In this document: in pieces, positions 1 through 9,600 of the stretch
Layout of the letters: each line of letters begins with the position of its first letter
Position numbering within the stretch: position 1 is the first letter of the stretch
Assembly: GCA_017427485.1 (NCBI GenBank)
Contig: JAFRSR010000411.1
Span: 1-42,090, forward strand
Length of the DNA stretch: 42,090 bases
Source of the DNA: Kiritimatiellia bacterium
GTDB lineage: Bacteria; Verrucomicrobiota; Kiritimatiellia; RFP12; UBA1067
Direction: 5' to 3'
Position numbers and translations under genes: made by a program
The notes under the pieces: model-generated
Database searches by the model: none
The model's input: only the letters and a program-made list of their open reading frames with translations
Told to the model about the DNA's origin: nothing

Positions 1-34
1 CCACCCAACCGCCCAACCACCCAACCACCCAACC
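1..34. repeat. Octamer tandem array, in frame inside the BNR gene
   Basis: Four units of CCACCCAA (one with CCGCCCAA) followed by CC, at the very edge of the window. The array is open in the reading frame of the BNR gene and would encode a Thr/Gln/Pro/Asn/His-rich stretch just before the first recognisable family sequence (K-I-G-V-A-F). It belongs with the other short-unit arrays of this window. Its full length cannot be seen because the window starts inside it. Confidence 0.75.
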
Positions 35-752
35 TAAAATCGGCGTTGCCTTCGACCAGCATCCGGCGGGCAAGGGACTCAACTGGCGCACCGACATCTT
101 CTACATGGAAACTTCCGACTTCGGCAAGACCTGGCAGAACGTGTCCGGCGAGACGCTCAAGCTGCCGCTCGCAGCGCGTGACAACCCGGCGCTCGCCCTG
201 CCCTACGCGGGCACGGGCCGCAACGTCTACATCAAGGGCGTGAAGTTCGACTCGAAGGGACGTCCCGTGATCCTCTCCACCATCAGCAAGGGCTACCGCG
301 CGGGACCGGTCGACGGTCCGCGCGAGTGGAAGCTCGCCAAGTGGACGGGCGAGGCGTGGCGCGAGATCGACACGGGCATCCGCAGCGACAACAACTACGA
401 CTTCGCCGAGCTGTACATCGACACGGACGCCGACTGGCGCCTCATCGGCGCGTCCGAGAAGGGCCCCCAGCCGTTCAACCCCGGCGGCGAGATCGCCGCA
501 TGGGTCTCACACGACGCGGGCGAAACGTGGAAGCTTGAAAAGCGGCTCACATCCGACAGCGAGCGTAACCAGAACTACCCGCGACAGCCGATCAACGTCC
601 AGCCCGATTTCTACGCGTTCTGGGCGGACGGCCACGGACGCAAGCCGTCGATCTCGCGTCTCTACTTCTGCGACAAGGCGCTCAACGTCTACCTGATGCC
701 GCTCACCTTCGAGGGCGATTTCGCCGATCCTGTTCCCTACGCCGCCCGGTAG
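3..752 (+). CDS. BNR repeat-containing protein (BNR_4-like), 5' truncated
   Basis: The frame is open from the window edge to the TAG at 750-752, so only the C-terminal part (about 249 codons) is present; the ATG at 105 is internal. The sequence F-Y-M-E-T-S-D-F-G-K-T-W and the later S-H-D-A-G-E-T-W are Asp-box (BNR) motifs of the S-x-D-x-G-x-T-W type, and the order of blocks (A-F-D-Q-H-P, R-T-D-I-F-Y, then an A-E-L-Y strand and a D-F-Y-A-F-W block near the end) fits the BNR_4 family of beta-propeller proteins. Members are found in polysaccharide-utilising bacteria and are presumed secreted glycan-active proteins; the reaction is not known to me. An octamer repeat is translated in frame just upstream of the domain. 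The assignment to a propeller is fairly safe, the substrate is unknown. Confidence 0.75.
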   Translation, partial: TQPPNHPTTQPKIGVAFDQHPAGKGLNWRTDIFYMETSDFGKTWQNVSGETLKLPLAARDNPALALPYAGTGRNVYIKGVKFDSKGRPVILSTISKGYRAGPVDGPREWKLAKWTGEAWREIDTGIRSDNNYDFAELYIDTDADWRLIGASEKGPQPFNPGGEIAAWVSHDAGETWKLEKRLTSDSERNQNYPRQPINVQPDFYAFWADGHGRKPSISRLYFCDKALNVYLMPLTFEGDFADPVPYAAR

Positions 753-765
753 GGGCTGCTTGCGA

Positions 766-795
766 TTGCGTGACACATGTAAAATCAGGTATAAT
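766..795 (+). promoter_or_regulatory. Promoter of the secreted four-gene cluster
   Basis: A -35-like TTGCGT at 766-771, an 18-bp spacer and a perfect TATAAT at 790-795 stand 33 bp before the ATG at 828. No other strong promoter-like sequence was seen before 13.3 kb, so this may drive the whole cluster. Confidence 0.6.
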
Positions 796-827
796 ATTCA
801 ATCTTTTCGCAAAATGAGGTGTCGAGG

Positions 828-2582
828 ATGAGAGTGAAAATAAGAGGCGCATACGCCCGTTCGGTGTTCGCCGTGGCGTGTGCGGCGATGTGGACCGTGC
901 ATGCCGAGGTGACGGTCACGCAGACGCTGACCTTGAACAGCGGCTGGAACGCCGTGTACGTGGAGGTGTCGCCGACAGCACCGCTCACGGAGGTGTTCGC
1001 GGACTGGCCCGTGAAGTCGGTTGGTTTCTACGACCCCGCCTCGTTCCTCGCGACGCGCCAGTTCTCGCAGACGTGGGATTCGCTGGGCGTTTCGATGAAG
1101 CCGATCGCGATGTGGCATCGCGATTATCCGGAGGCATCGCGTGTGGAGAGAATTCCCGCCGGCTCGGTGTGCCTCGTGTACAACACGAACGGCACGCGGA
1201 CCGTGGTGTCGGTGATGGGCGTCCCCGCCGCGCCGCGCATGACATGGCACGTGACGGATACGAACGAGGTGTACAATTTCGTCGGCTTCTCGCTCCAGGC
1301 CGGCGCGTCCATCCTGCCGCGCGACTACCTGAAGGGGTTTGACGGGAACGTTCTCAACGGCAGCTTCTTCAAGTTTGGCGGAAGCAATCCGGACGCGGCT
1401 CCGCAAGTCATGGCGATCTATCAGACGACGAAGGTCTCCGACGGCGACGTGCTGCTCATCGCGTCGGACCGGCAGAGCGACTGGTCGGGCGCCCTCTACG
1501 TGTCGCCGATGACGGGGCTTGACTTCGGAAGCGACCAGTCGCAGGTGACGCTCTCCGTGCGCAACGACGGCGAGGATGGCCGTACGGTTGCGGTCGACAT
1601 GGTCTGCGATCCGGCATACGGCGAGATCTCCTTGCCGCGCGCCGCCGTGCACGTCCGCGACGCGGCGGTTGCGCTCACGAACGCGGCATGGACCGCCTTG
1701 AGCGACGGCGAGAGCGCCGTCGCACGGAAATGGCTTGCGGCGGGCGAGACGTGGCGGATCGAGTTCGGCCTCGACCGCACTGTGTTCGACACGGGCGCGC
1801 GGGGACGGAAGTTCGGCGCGCTTTTGCGCGTGACGGACGTGGACGGCGCGTCGAAGATGCGCGTGGACGTGCCGCTTGCGGGCGAGACCTCCGGCGAGTC
1901 CGCCACGAGCAGGACGTGGCCGGGCGGGCTGTGGGTGGCGGACGTGGCGTTCAACCGCATCGTCGCGCCCGGTTCGCCGGCGGAGACGGAGACGGGCGGC
2001 ACGGCGAAGCTGCGTCTTCCGGTCCACGTTGACGCGACCGGCAAGCTGCGCCTTCTTCAGCGCGTCGTCTCGGCGGGCGAGGTCGCGACGGACGGCACGT
2101 ACGCCTATCGTCTCTACGCGGGGACGGCGACCGTCCCGACGACAGCCAATGTCGCAATGCGCATCAGCGCGGTCTGCCTGCCCACGGAGCTGCCGGTCGT
2201 CGAATCGACGGGAGGGACGTTCTCGACGAACGGCGTCACGTTCGCCTTCGCCGTGGCGGGAGACGGCGCGACGAGCCTTCTGCGGCATCCGCTCCATCCG
2301 CAGCACGACGGGCTCCGGTGGGATTTCAAGACCCCCGCGCCGAGCGGCGACGAATTCTCGAACTACAAGGGCGACGTGAAGCCCGAGACCTTCTCAGTGC
2401 AGAACGAGATCAACCTGATGTTCAGCCTGAACGGCGGCGAGGCGCCGTGGAACTCGGAGCAGACGAAGAGCGGCACGTGCCGCTGGAAGCTCACGAACCT
2501 CATGCGCCAGGGTCCGATCACGCTGGTAGGCGATATGACCATCAAGCGCGTCAGCACCCAGACGGAAATCATTTTGCAGTAA
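828..2582 (+). CDS. Secreted 'GWNAV' protein of unknown function
   Basis: 584 aa. I chose the ATG at 828 because GAGG lies 8 nt upstream and it gives a clean signal peptide (basic start, hydrophobic core, V-H-A before E27); a GTG at 819 is possible. No enzyme motif was found. The mature N-terminus has S-G-W-N-A-V-Y-V-E-V (about residues 36-45) followed by a block relating P-T-A-P-L to V-F-A-D-W-P; a second block W-P-G-G-L-W-V-A-D-V-A-F-N-R lies near residue 364 and is followed by K-L-R-L-P-V-H-V-D-A-T. From memory, similar 'GWNAVF' proteins occur in other PVC genomes, but I cannot name a family. First gene of a run of four exported proteins; 41 nt of AT-rich sequence separate it from the tail-collar gene. 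Beta-rich by appearance, so probably structural or binding rather than catalytic. Confidence 0.8.
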   Translation: MRVKIRGAYARSVFAVACAAMWTVHAEVTVTQTLTLNSGWNAVYVEVSPTAPLTEVFADWPVKSVGFYDPASFLATRQFSQTWDSLGVSMKPIAMWHRDYPEASRVERIPAGSVCLVYNTNGTRTVVSVMGVPAAPRMTWHVTDTNEVYNFVGFSLQAGASILPRDYLKGFDGNVLNGSFFKFGGSNPDAAPQVMAIYQTTKVSDGDVLLIASDRQSDWSGALYVSPMTGLDFGSDQSQVTLSVRNDGEDGRTVAVDMVCDPAYGEISLPRAAVHVRDAAVALTNAAWTALSDGESAVARKWLAAGETWRIEFGLDRTVFDTGARGRKFGALLRVTDVDGASKMRVDVPLAGETSGESATSRTWPGGLWVADVAFNRIVAPGSPAETETGGTAKLRLPVHVDATGKLRLLQRVVSAGEVATDGTYAYRLYAGTATVPTTANVAMRISAVCLPTELPVVESTGGTFSTNGVTFAFAVAGDGATSLLRHPLHPQHDGLRWDFKTPAPSGDEFSNYKGDVKPETFSVQNEINLMFSLNGGEAPWNSEQTKSGTCRWKLTNLMRQGPITLVGDMTIKRVSTQTEIILQ

Positions 2583-2623
2583 AGTCTTTTTAAATAAGGT
2601 CTTTAAAAAAAAGAGGAGTAATC

Positions 2624-3613
2624 ATGAAGAAACTGGTCATCGGAATCATGTTTGCAGTTACGGCGGGCGCGACCCTCCCCTGTGCCGCGGCGGGAGCCGC
2701 GTTCACGTACCAGGGCGTGATCAAGGAAGTGGGCGGCGCGACGCCCGCGAACAAGAACAGAACGGTCGAGTTTCGCATCTACGACGGCCCGGGGACGTCG
2801 GCGCAGGTCCTCTGGGGACGCGCCTACAACGTGCTCCTGGACGCGAACGGCCTCTTCAACACCTCGCTCACCGACGCGGCGGGCAGCGAGATCGACGGCG
2901 TGCCGAACACCGGCCTTGCGGACGTCCTCGCCCGCAACTCCGGCACCACGCTCTACATCGGCCTCACGGTGAACAACTCCTCCGGCGAGATCTCGCCGCG
3001 CCAGGCGCTTCTCGCCGTGCCGTACGCCATCCATGCGTCGGACGCGGCCGCGGCGAGCGGCGACTTCACGGTGGAGGGAAAGACCACGCTGAAAGGCAAC
3101 CTCGAGGTGACGGGCGGCACGGTGAGCGCACAGTCGCTTGAGGCGACGAGCCTCGTCGTGAACGGCAACATCACGGCCAGTACGTCCGGCTCGCTTTCGG
3201 GCTACGGCGTCACCCCCGTCGGCGGCATCATCATGTGGAGCGGTTCGCCGTCGGACATCCCGGACGGCTGGGCGCTTTGCGACGGGCGGACGTCCAACGG
3301 ACGCACGACCCCCAACTTGAGCGGCAAGTTCATCGTCGGCTACAGTTCCTCCGATTCGGACTACAATCCAGTCGGCAAGACGGGCGGCGAGAAGAAGCAC
3401 ACGCTGACGGTCGCCGAGATGCCCTCGCACACCCACAACATGAAATTCAAGTCGTACGACCTCGCCGCCTCGTGGAAGGACCAGCGCAACTTCTACACCG
3501 TCAGCAAGGGCACCGAAGACCAGACGAAAACAAGCGAATCGGCCGGCAGCGGCCAGTCGCACGAAAACCGCCCGCCGTACTACGCGCTCTGCTTCATCAT
3601 GCGCGTGAAGTGA
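2624..3613 (+). CDS. Exported phage tail-collar domain protein
   Basis: 329 aa, start supported by AGAGGAG 5 nt before the ATG. Residues 1-25 are a signal peptide. Residues 26-140 (F-T-Y-Q-G-V-I-K through R-Q-A-L-L-A-V-P-Y-A) match the N-terminal module often seen in bacterial tail-fibre-like proteins; a short repetitive beta linker follows (E-V-T-G-G-T, L-V-V-N-G-N). From about residue 198 the sequence is a phage tail collar domain: G-I-I-M-W-S-G, I-P-D-G-W-A-L-C-D-G, T-P-N-L-S-G-K-F-I-V-G, E-M-P-S-H-T-H-N and the ending R-P-P-Y-Y-A-L-C-F-I-M-R-V. Such domains form trimeric fibre tips in phages. Here there are no phage genes nearby and the protein has its own signal peptide, which suggests a fibre or adhesin assembled outside the inner membrane. 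Twelve nt separate it from the giant gene, so co-expression is likely. Confidence 0.88.
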   Translation: MKKLVIGIMFAVTAGATLPCAAAGAAFTYQGVIKEVGGATPANKNRTVEFRIYDGPGTSAQVLWGRAYNVLLDANGLFNTSLTDAAGSEIDGVPNTGLADVLARNSGTTLYIGLTVNNSSGEISPRQALLAVPYAIHASDAAAASGDFTVEGKTTLKGNLEVTGGTVSAQSLEATSLVVNGNITASTSGSLSGYGVTPVGGIIMWSGSPSDIPDGWALCDGRTSNGRTTPNLSGKFIVGYSSSDSDYNPVGKTGGEKKHTLTVAEMPSHTHNMKFKSYDLAASWKDQRNFYTVSKGTEDQTKTSESAGSGQSHENRPPYYALCFIMRVK

Positions 3614-3625
3614 GGATCGCCACCG

Positions 3626-6600
3626 ATGAGACGATTGCTCTTGCTAATGATGGCGGTGGCCGTTGCAGGCGCGGCCAGCCCGGCGCGGGGAGAAAACCCC
3701 ACGTATGTGCTCGGCGTGCCGGGCGCGCCGACGATGTACCTCTCCGCAGACGCCGGGGACAATCCATGGCTCGCGGCGAACAACGGCTGCCCGGCGATGT
3801 CCATCGCCGCGACGACGGGCGGCGTCTCGCGCGTCGAAGACGTCGACGCGCCGCGGCTGGCGCTCGCGTCCGCCGAGGCGGGTTTCCCGTTCGAGCGCGC
3901 GAAACCCGACTACTACCTCGCGGACGTCATCGAGCCGCCGGAGGGGGTCGACTGGGCCGCCACCTACGCCGCCTACCTTGAACGGCCGGAATCCGAGCGT
4001 GCGAACTTCATCTTCGACGACGACGGCCGCCGCGTGTTCGCCGTGAAGGGCGGGACGGTGAACTTCACCTGGACGCTCGCCGACGGCACGCGCCGTCCGA
4101 TGACCTACACCGTCTCGCTCTCCTGTTCGGGGCGCCCCCGGCGCATCTACTGGACGGACTACCCGTACAACGCCCCCGGCGTCGACCTCACCGGAAAGTT
4201 CGTGAAGTTCTTCGGGAACGACGAGATCCTGACGATCCGCTACGGATGCGTCACGAACTCCGCCGGCGGCATTCCCATGGTCGTCACGAACAAGGTCGTG
4301 AGCGGACTCTACGTGGACCCCTCCACCAAGACGCTCTACGCCTACGGACAGCTGCAGGGGCAGGCCGTGATGGCCTACTACGACACGGGCACGTTCGACC
4401 GTCTCCTCCACGTGCAGGTGGTCGAGGTGTGCCGTCCGCAGGTGAACCGCCTGAAGGGCGAGATCGGACTCGCCCTTAGGCCCGACGGGCGCGGCTACGA
4501 CGTCTCCGGGCTCCGCGCCCGGCCGACGTACGTGTCGACTACGGACAACAGGGGCGACTACTACTACCAGCACCAGGGAAAGTATTCGTACAGCCCCAAG
4601 CACAACAACGTCTATCCGCTCCGTCCCACGAAGGACTGCCCCTGGAACATGGAGGTGTACTGGATGGAGACGGACGAGATGGAGGTGGACTGGCCGTTCG
4701 AGCTGGACCAGTACGAGTGCGAATGGCCGGCCGACGCGCCGGTCTTCGTGCGCGGCGGCGGCGGGGGCCGCCCGATCTACGTCCCGTCCGACTACACGGC
4801 CACGCTCATGAGCTACCAGGATCCGGAGGGGCACGCCCGCGCCGTCGACGCGGACGGCACGTTCAAGACGCTCGGCGAGGGCTGGTCGCTCCTCAAGCTC
4901 TCGACGGACGACAACGTCTGGTTCGTGCCCGTCCATTCGGCCTTCCGCACCAACACGGACTACTTCACGCTCGAGCCCGGGGAGATCCGCGTGGGACGCG
5001 AGCTGCAGCTGCGCGGCGGCAGCGTGGCGGGAACGGCGCCGGGCTTCGCGCCGGCATGCGATCCGTCAAGCCCCGGCTACATCTACGAGGCCGCGTCCGA
5101 CCCCGTGTGGAACCCGAACATCTACTCCGCCCCGCAGCCCGACAACGCGGGCGCGTCTTCCACGAACGCCCTGGCCTCCGCATCCGGCGACACCGCCACC
5201 AACACCTACGAATCGGTCATCTACGCGGTGAGCGCGAAGGGGAGTCCCGAGATCGAAGTCTGGTGGAACACCACGATCCAGCATGAGGACATGCCGAAAG
5301 CCCTGACGATCCCCACCTTGCCGCAGGTGTATGCCATCCGTTGGCCGCAGGACGACGAGACGCCGCAGATCGTCCTCGCCTCGCAGCTCGGCAGCGCAAG
5401 CGAGTCGCTGTACTCGCACAACAGCGGGCTGTACCTCTCGGGCACGAATGCATGCGCCGAACTCCCCGCGCGCAAGTTCTTCGACGACTTCAACGGCGGA
5501 ACGATCATGTTCTGGATGAAGCCCGATGCCGGCTTCTCGGGCGAAGGCGAGGCTTCCGTCGTCTCGTTTGCAGACAACAACGGCAGGTCGTTGACCATCG
5601 ACCTCAACGTCTCCGGTTCTGCGACCAACGTCGTGTTCAGATATTCGGGGGCGACGGAGACGGAGAAAGCGTATCCGTTCAATGCGAACAGCCCCGGCTG
5701 CGGCGAGTGGTGCCATGTCGCCGTTACGATCGAGTCGAACAACATGGACAAGGGCACGGCCGTCTTTTACGTCAACGGGAAGAAACCTGCCGCAATGGCC
5801 ACGTTGAGCAGCGAATCACTGCTTTACTGGCTTTTGTCGTATCCGCAGTCCGGGCCGCATCTGGGCGTGATCGGCGCGCGGGGCGAAACGCCTGCCCGAA
5901 AGGGCGTCGCCATGGGCGAGCTGTTGACGTGGAACCGCGTGCTGACGGCCAGCGAGATCGCCGAGGAAATGCGCAAGGCGCACACGGGGCGCGAGAACCA
6001 TCTCACCGCATGCTATTCGTTTGTCGAAGGCAGGGATCTGGAAGTCACCGGTACGGACGACCGGAGGTTCACGGACAAGGTGCTCGGCACCGTCTGCAGG
6101 GCCCACGCGTGCCTTCTGGAGGAGAACGGCCCGCCCGCGATGGGGAACGGCGTCATCGATGCGGACGCGGACACGACTCCCAGGGTGTATGTGCAGAACG
6201 AGTCGGACAAGACCGGCTACAACCCGAACGAGGAGCACGCGATCGTGCGTGCGGGCGCGGGCGGCTACGTGGCGTGGGCGCTTCGCACCGACCTCAACTC
6301 GGAGGCGTCGTCCGCGCCGGGCGTGCTCGTCGAGTACGTAAAGGACGGGCGAAAGACGATGCAGTGGCTCGGCGTCGTGGTCACGAACAGCGTCTATTCC
6401 GAGCTCGCGGGCGACTGCGTGGCGGGCAAGGCGTTCCCCGGCCCGCACCCGATCGACTTCTTCGACGATCCGTGGTGCCCCGAGGATTCGTGGGACGAGC
6501 CGGCGGCGACGGCGCCCGCGTTCCGCGACCGCAAGAACCAGCTCTGGGCGCGCGCCGCCGGCACGGCGACGATGCGCATGTACTACCGCATGCAGGAGGG

Positions 6601-9600
6601 CTTCGCGTTCCCGGCCCTCGACCGGGCGAGCTGGCCCAAGATCGGCGCGGCGGTTCCGTGGCTCTCGCTTCTGGGCGGTTCGCCGACGTCTTCCGCGGCC
6701 CTCTCCGCCAAGCCGCATCCGTGGACGTGGCGCGTGACGTGGCCGGAGAACGTCCCCGAAATCGAGATCGGCCGCACGCTCACCGTCGCGGCGTCGGGCC
6801 TCCCGGAGGTGTGGAACTGCAAGTCCGTGGGCGTGGTGTGGCCGGCGACGGACGCCGCGCGCGACGCGACCGCGGTCCTCTTCGACCCCACGGTGGCGCA
6901 GGCGAGCGGCTTCCCGAAGACGACCTACGCGACCGTCGCCGACGCGATCGCCGACCTCGGCATCAAGCAGGGCGCGGGCGGCAACGGGACGCTGCGCAAG
7001 GGGCGCTGGACGTTCGACGGGCTGCCGCCGTCCATCGCCAAGCGGTTCTACCTCGACACGACCGCGGACGTCACGCGCTGCCTGAAGCTCGAGGGCGAGC
7101 AGGAAGACAATTCCGCCGGCGTCTCGCTCCTCCACGTGAACGTCCTCAACACGTCCGAGCGCGAGACGCTCTCCGCGCTCCTCGACAAGACGGCCTCGGC
7201 CGCGGGCCAGCAGGCGTGGCGCACGGCCATCGCCGCGCTCGCGAAAAACTGCGTGAAGCCGAGCCGGCACAGGACGGTCTCCGCTTCCGAAGACTGCGTC
7301 GTGTACGAGCCGCGCGACCACTACGCGCTCTTCACGATGGGCGCCACGAACTACGTCACGCTCATCGAGAACGACTCCACCAACGCGCTCATGAACATCG
7401 CCGCGGGCGATCCGATCTCGATGCACCTCATAAAGGTCGTCCCCAGGTACTACACGGGCCGCGTCGTCACGCGCGAGGACCCGCTCAACCTCCTCTCGCA
7501 GCAGCTTTCGATCATCTACGGCGAGGCGTTCGCCGGCGAGCCGGAGCAGTACGTCTTCGAGTGGCGCAAGTGCCGTCCGCACGCCGACGGCTCCGTGCCG
7601 AAGGACTTCGACGGCGAGTATACTCAGAAGTTCGATCCGACCGCCGGCCTCACGCGCTTCACGATCGGCCACCAGGGCGACACGCTCGCCAACATGGTGA
7701 ACACGTACTACGCCGTCCGCTACCGGGCCAAGGACGCGAATTCGCCCGCCTACGCGGCGATGGGCGACGCGTGGTCGGAGTGGACGGACCCGCCCGCGCT
7801 CGCGGAAGGGTGGGTGCAGCGCGTCCTCAACAACGTGACGCCGTTCGCGCAGCGGATGCGGGACCTCGTGGAGAACGAGGCGGAGACGCCCGTCTCGATG
7901 ATCGTCCAGGCGGGCAAGCCCTACGAGGGCGACGTGGCGCTCAACAACGACACGCTCAAGGACACGGGTCTCATCCAGCTCTACGAGACGCTGCTCTCCA
8001 AGGCGGAGTCGATGTCGCTCCAGGTGGGCATCGACGACCCGGACGCGAACAAGCAGCTCCAGCTCGCCGTGGCGCGCCTCGCCGACCTCTACAACACGCT
8101 CGGCGACGAGGCGTACGTCGACGCGCTCAACCCGACGATCGGCTTCGGGTCGAACTTCGACAACACGGAGATGACGGGCTTCGAGCTCGACTACGGCGCT
8201 CTTTCTTCCTCGCTCTTCGCGTTCGACAACCAGGTGCCGACGCTCCTCGACGAGGAGCTGGCGCTCCTGCGCGGCCGTAGCGGCGACAACGCGCCCTCGA
8301 CGCACATCTCGCCGTACTACAACCGCCTCGTGTGGAACTTCACGAAGGGCATCACGGCGGGCGAGGTGGCCTACGCCGTCAACTACGACATCTCCGGAAA
8401 CAACAAGGGCGTCATCGACGAGAACGACGCGGCCGACCAGTATCCGCAGGGCCACGGCGACGCCTACGGGCACTACCTCAGCGCGCTTTCGGGCTACTAC
8501 CGCCTCCTCCGCAACCCGTTTTTCACGTGGGGCGAGCCCGCGATGGGCGAGATGGTGGTGGCGGACGCCGTGGTGAACGTGGACTACTACGACGAGGCGC
8601 AGTTCGCGAAGGCGGCGTACAACGTCGCCAAGGTTGCCGCCGAGACGGTGGACCGCACGGCGCGCAAGGCGTACCGGGACAACGGCGGCGCGTCCGGCGC
8701 GGGCTACCTTGACGACGACAAGACCCGGAACTTCGGCTATGGCGAGTGGGCGTCGCGCGGCGGCTTCGGCGCGCTCTGCAACTGGGCTGTCGGCAACGCG
8801 CTCCTGCCGCAGGAGCCCAAGGGCGGCTACTACTGGCGCTACCGCTTCACGGGGGGCGACGACGCCATTCATGCCGAATTCGACGAGAACGACCTGATCG
8901 CCCTCTCGGCGAACGGCCCCTGGACGATCGAGTTCCAGGTTGTCCCGTCGGAGGCAGGGGAATCGACCTCCGGCTCCCAGCATTCGACGCTCGTCTCGCT
9001 GGATTCCTTCTCGAAGCGGCTTGCCTTCGATCGCGATCCCTCCTCGGGAACGGTCTCGGCGTCGCTCTACGCCCTTGCGCCCGTCACGAATCCCGTGCAG
9101 TGCGCCTATTACTTCTACACCAACTCCGTGGATTGGATCGACGCGGAGGAGGAGGAACTCTCCGAGATAACCCTGCGCGTCGGCACCAACGTGTACGCCT
9201 GCGTCTTCGTCGGACTCGGCGCGCCCACCGCGTTCCCCGAAGGATACGCACCGACCTCGGCGGAGGATTTCGAGGCCCGTCCGCCGCAGTTCGGCGGCTG
9301 GGGCTGCCTGGAGACGATCGAGTTTGTCGACGACGAAACCAACGAACTCGTCTCTTTCCCCGGCATGATTTCGTATGAAGACGAGGAGATCGAGTACGTC
9401 GTCGGCGCCGGCGAGCCGGAGGCGACGGTCGATGTCGGCGTCGCGCCGCCCGGGGAGAACACGCTCGTCGCCCTCCGCCGGACAGAGGCGGGTTCGGCCG
9501 AGGCGGTCCTCATCAACCCCAGCGGCGGCATCGCCGCCTCCGCCACGCTCGCGGCCAACTTCACGATGGATCTCGCGGGCGGCGCCATCGCCCTCGGCGG

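Noticed and set aside
798..2306. A 502-codon minus-strand frame opposite the GWNAV gene
   Set aside because: Arg/His-rich, no recognisable domain, while the plus strand has promoter, ribosome site and signal peptide.
2624..3613. A prophage, suggested by the tail-collar domain
   Set aside because: No capsid, terminase, integrase or other tail gene is present, and the protein has a Sec-type signal peptide.
5341..8280. A 979-codon frame inside the giant gene on the same strand
   Set aside because: Arg-rich shadow frame without motifs.
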